A stretch of 64,000 nt of DNA from Callaeas wilsoni (lineage: Eukaryota; Chordata; Aves; Passeriformes; Callaeidae), in contig VWPU01004130.1 in assembly GCA_013398955.1 (NCBI GenBank), forward strand, positions 248,001 to 312,000. The letters run 5' to 3'. Made by a program: the position numbers and the translations under genes. The notes under the pieces were generated by a model. That model made no database searches, was not told the origin of the DNA, and was given only the letters and a program-made list of their open reading frames with translations. Positions 61,827-64,000 of the stretch are shown piece after piece; position 1 is the stretch's first letter, and each line of letters opens with the position of its first letter.

Positions 61827-64000
61827 TATAAGCCTAGAAAGTGGAAAAGAGCTACAAATCAGCTGAAATCTCTCTGCAGACCTTAGCAGACCTTTGAAAA
61901 ACATTTATTCTCCAGGGAAAGAAGGAGCTGCAGCTCTCCCCAATTTTCCAGCCTCAATAACTCATTATCCACACCCGAAGCTCATCATACATCTCGTATG
62001 TGCTTCATTGTGCAACAGAGAACAGTGCAGAGAGCCCCAAGCAGGCACCATTTGGGGCCAGAAAGTCTCTACACAACACAACTAATTCACACAGCACAGA
62101 TCCACAGGCAGCTCTGCCTTGGGGACAGAGCTTATGAATTTGGATGCAAACCTGCAGAAGTGTGGCTGTACGGATTCAGATCCAGCTCATGGAGAGGGAG
62201 GAGGGTCTTTCCCTTCTTCAGTGACTCCAGTTCCAGAGTCAGCTGTAACATCTTTAACCTGCAATCTAAGTGAGCTTTACACATGTACAGTAACTACTCA
62301 GCATCTGTTCCAGTTTCCTTACCCCAAAAGACACTTCTTTCAGCTGTTTGTTTTCCAGCTCTGGGCAATATTGAGAAGACTGAAGACAGAGCAAGAGATG
62401 GATTAATCTAAAAAGGAACAAGATAATTTTAAGCTAGCAGCTCTTCCATACCAAGGCCTATTTAGCATCATGCTGTGCTGCTGCTCCCACTTCTTCTCTT
62501 CGTTCTCCCAAAAACAACACATCTTCCACACTTATTTCCTGATTTGTTCATGTATTTTAAGTACCCACTTAAAAAGGAGACCTGAGTCCTACATTATTTT
62601 CTTGTTCTTGCAGGGCTCACCTGCATTACTCAATTCCCAAAGACATCTTGCTTCCAGGCATTCCCCGAAGCTTCCTGATGCACAAGTCTACACCATTTGG
62701 GGAGCTTTAATTTCAGACTACTATCACATGATCCTGATCCTCTGACCCAAAGGACAGGTCAAATTCAAAAACATCTGGGACTAGATTCTTTGCTGGTTGT
62801 GGGGAACAGGGAGGATTCTAATCTTCTGACTCAGAAGCGAAGGGAGACCTCTGCACATATTAAACAAGTAATTGTGTGAGGAGTGGAATGAATTAAATCT
62901 GGGTTTTTTTATGAATTTGAGGTGCGTAAAAGCATGACCTTGGACTGAAGCTTTTCTGTATTGCCATGTTATTTACTGCAGCTCTCACCTCCATGGGTTC
63001 TCTGGAGCCTCATAAGATGTAAGATCATGCTGCAGCTTTCCCTCAGCTGGGCAACATTTTTTGTTCATCTACCTGGCCTCTTATTTTTAGGAAATTTGTT
63101 AGAACCCAGATACCTCGAAAATTCTGTCATTTCATCATACTTCATTGGAAAAGGCCACTAGATTCAAAAATTATTAGGGGGTACACAAGGACAGATACAT
63201 GCACAGAGACAGCCTGATCACAGATGCCTTGTTTCCATAGGAAACCAAACTAAAAATAGACAGTTTCTTAAGTGTTAAAGATGGAATTTTTATTTGTTTT
63301 TGCAGTTGGGAACCAAACAGACCCACTATTCACATGGCTGTAGCACATGAGAAATACGAAAGAAAAGGAATCTTCATTTTTTTCTGATAGATGCCTCAAT
63401 AAGTGTAATTCAGTGACCAGTGACACAACAGCCAAGTGTCCAAAGGCTGAAATACACTGTGCTGGATGAAAGGTTGTCTATGTGACAGTAAATATGAGCT
63501 TTTTTTTTTTCTTTTAGCACTGTCACTAAAATCATTTGTTAAGTTGTTTGCTACAAATGCAACACACGAAGACATCAAGTCTGTGTAAATCTCATTGTTT
63601 GGAATGATCTGTGCACAACTAAGATCTCTGTTTGGTTTTTCATTCATCAAAAAATGATAAAACAGATGTTAGCAATTCATTTCTTCCCCCCATCAGTTGC
63701 TAAGTATCAACCTCAACGTGGCATGCGACAGCACATGATAGCTAGGCATACCATGAGTGAGAAAGCACAGCTTTCTTTTATAATCAGAATAATATGGTCA
63801 TTATTGCCTGCATATAAGCTGTGCTGTGCAAGCCTGCATCCTCATGGAAGCAAACATCTTACATACAGATGTCTTTAATGTATTTGAGGTGTTTGAGCTG
63901 AATCCCTCGGGGATATTATATAAAGATGTCTACAGGAGTGAGGTGAGGCTCTCGAGCGATGGATAGGAGAGATAGAGTGACTGACAACTCAGGCTATCTG
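61827..64000. other. Gene-free sequence to the end of the window
   Basis: No gene recognised. It contains a T10 run with CTTTT at 63501-63515. Short frames at 61998-62406 and 62470-62745 have no recognisable features. Pyrimidine tracts ending in CAG occur near 62612 and 63305 and look like acceptor sites, but no flanking conserved frame is visible. Confidence 0.55.

Overview
The window reads as vertebrate nuclear DNA, almost certainly from a bird. The main evidence is eight fragments of chicken-repeat-1 (CR1) LINEs. They have the typical avian CR1 3' end, with degenerate ATTCTATG octamers next to a GGTTGGAAGGGACC or GGTTGGAAAAGACC block, and all are 5'-truncated. I see no Alu, L1, B1/B2 or other mammal-specific repeats. 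Repeat density is low, CpG is depleted, and long A/T tracts are frequent, all normal for avian intergenic or intronic DNA. I cannot name the species.

I find no protein-coding gene, no complete RNA gene, no CRISPR array and no bacterial or viral gene. The longest open frames (up to about 190 codons) lie in local GC-rich patches. They are open on both strands, show no recognisable domains, and are best explained as chance. The window is therefore either a gene desert or part of a very large intron. An exon of a low-conservation gene or a lncRNA could still be hidden.

Layout: 1-5.6 kb is unique AT-rich DNA with a purine tract, a candidate conserved element near 3.9 kb and a GC-rich patch at 4.1-5.2 kb. 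From 5.57 to 9 kb there is a 24-bp near-palindrome followed by three CR1 fragments. 9-30 kb is mostly unique sequence with two tiny CR1 ends, an ancient palindromic amniote repeat (24.0 kb) and three regulatory-looking stretches (18.5, 24.2 and 29.6 kb). 30-48 kb is unique sequence with two very old amniote repeats (32.4 and 36.9 kb), a (GTT)n microsatellite and a CpG-dense spot (39.7 kb). 48-57 kb is the richest part: old amniote repeats (48.3, 50.7, 56.1 kb), a candidate conserved element (48.7-49.2 kb), a 20-bp minisatellite (50.4 kb), and two head-to-head CR1 fragments (52.7-53.2 and 54.2-54.6 kb) forming an inverted pair. 57-64 kb is unique sequence with one CR1 end (60.2 kb) and short tandem duplications.

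Nothing here is a convincing new biological system. The most useful leads are the octamer/AP-1/TCF motif cluster at 29.6-30.0 kb, the other candidate conserved non-coding stretches, the old amniote repeats that may have been retained for function, and the inverted CR1 pair.
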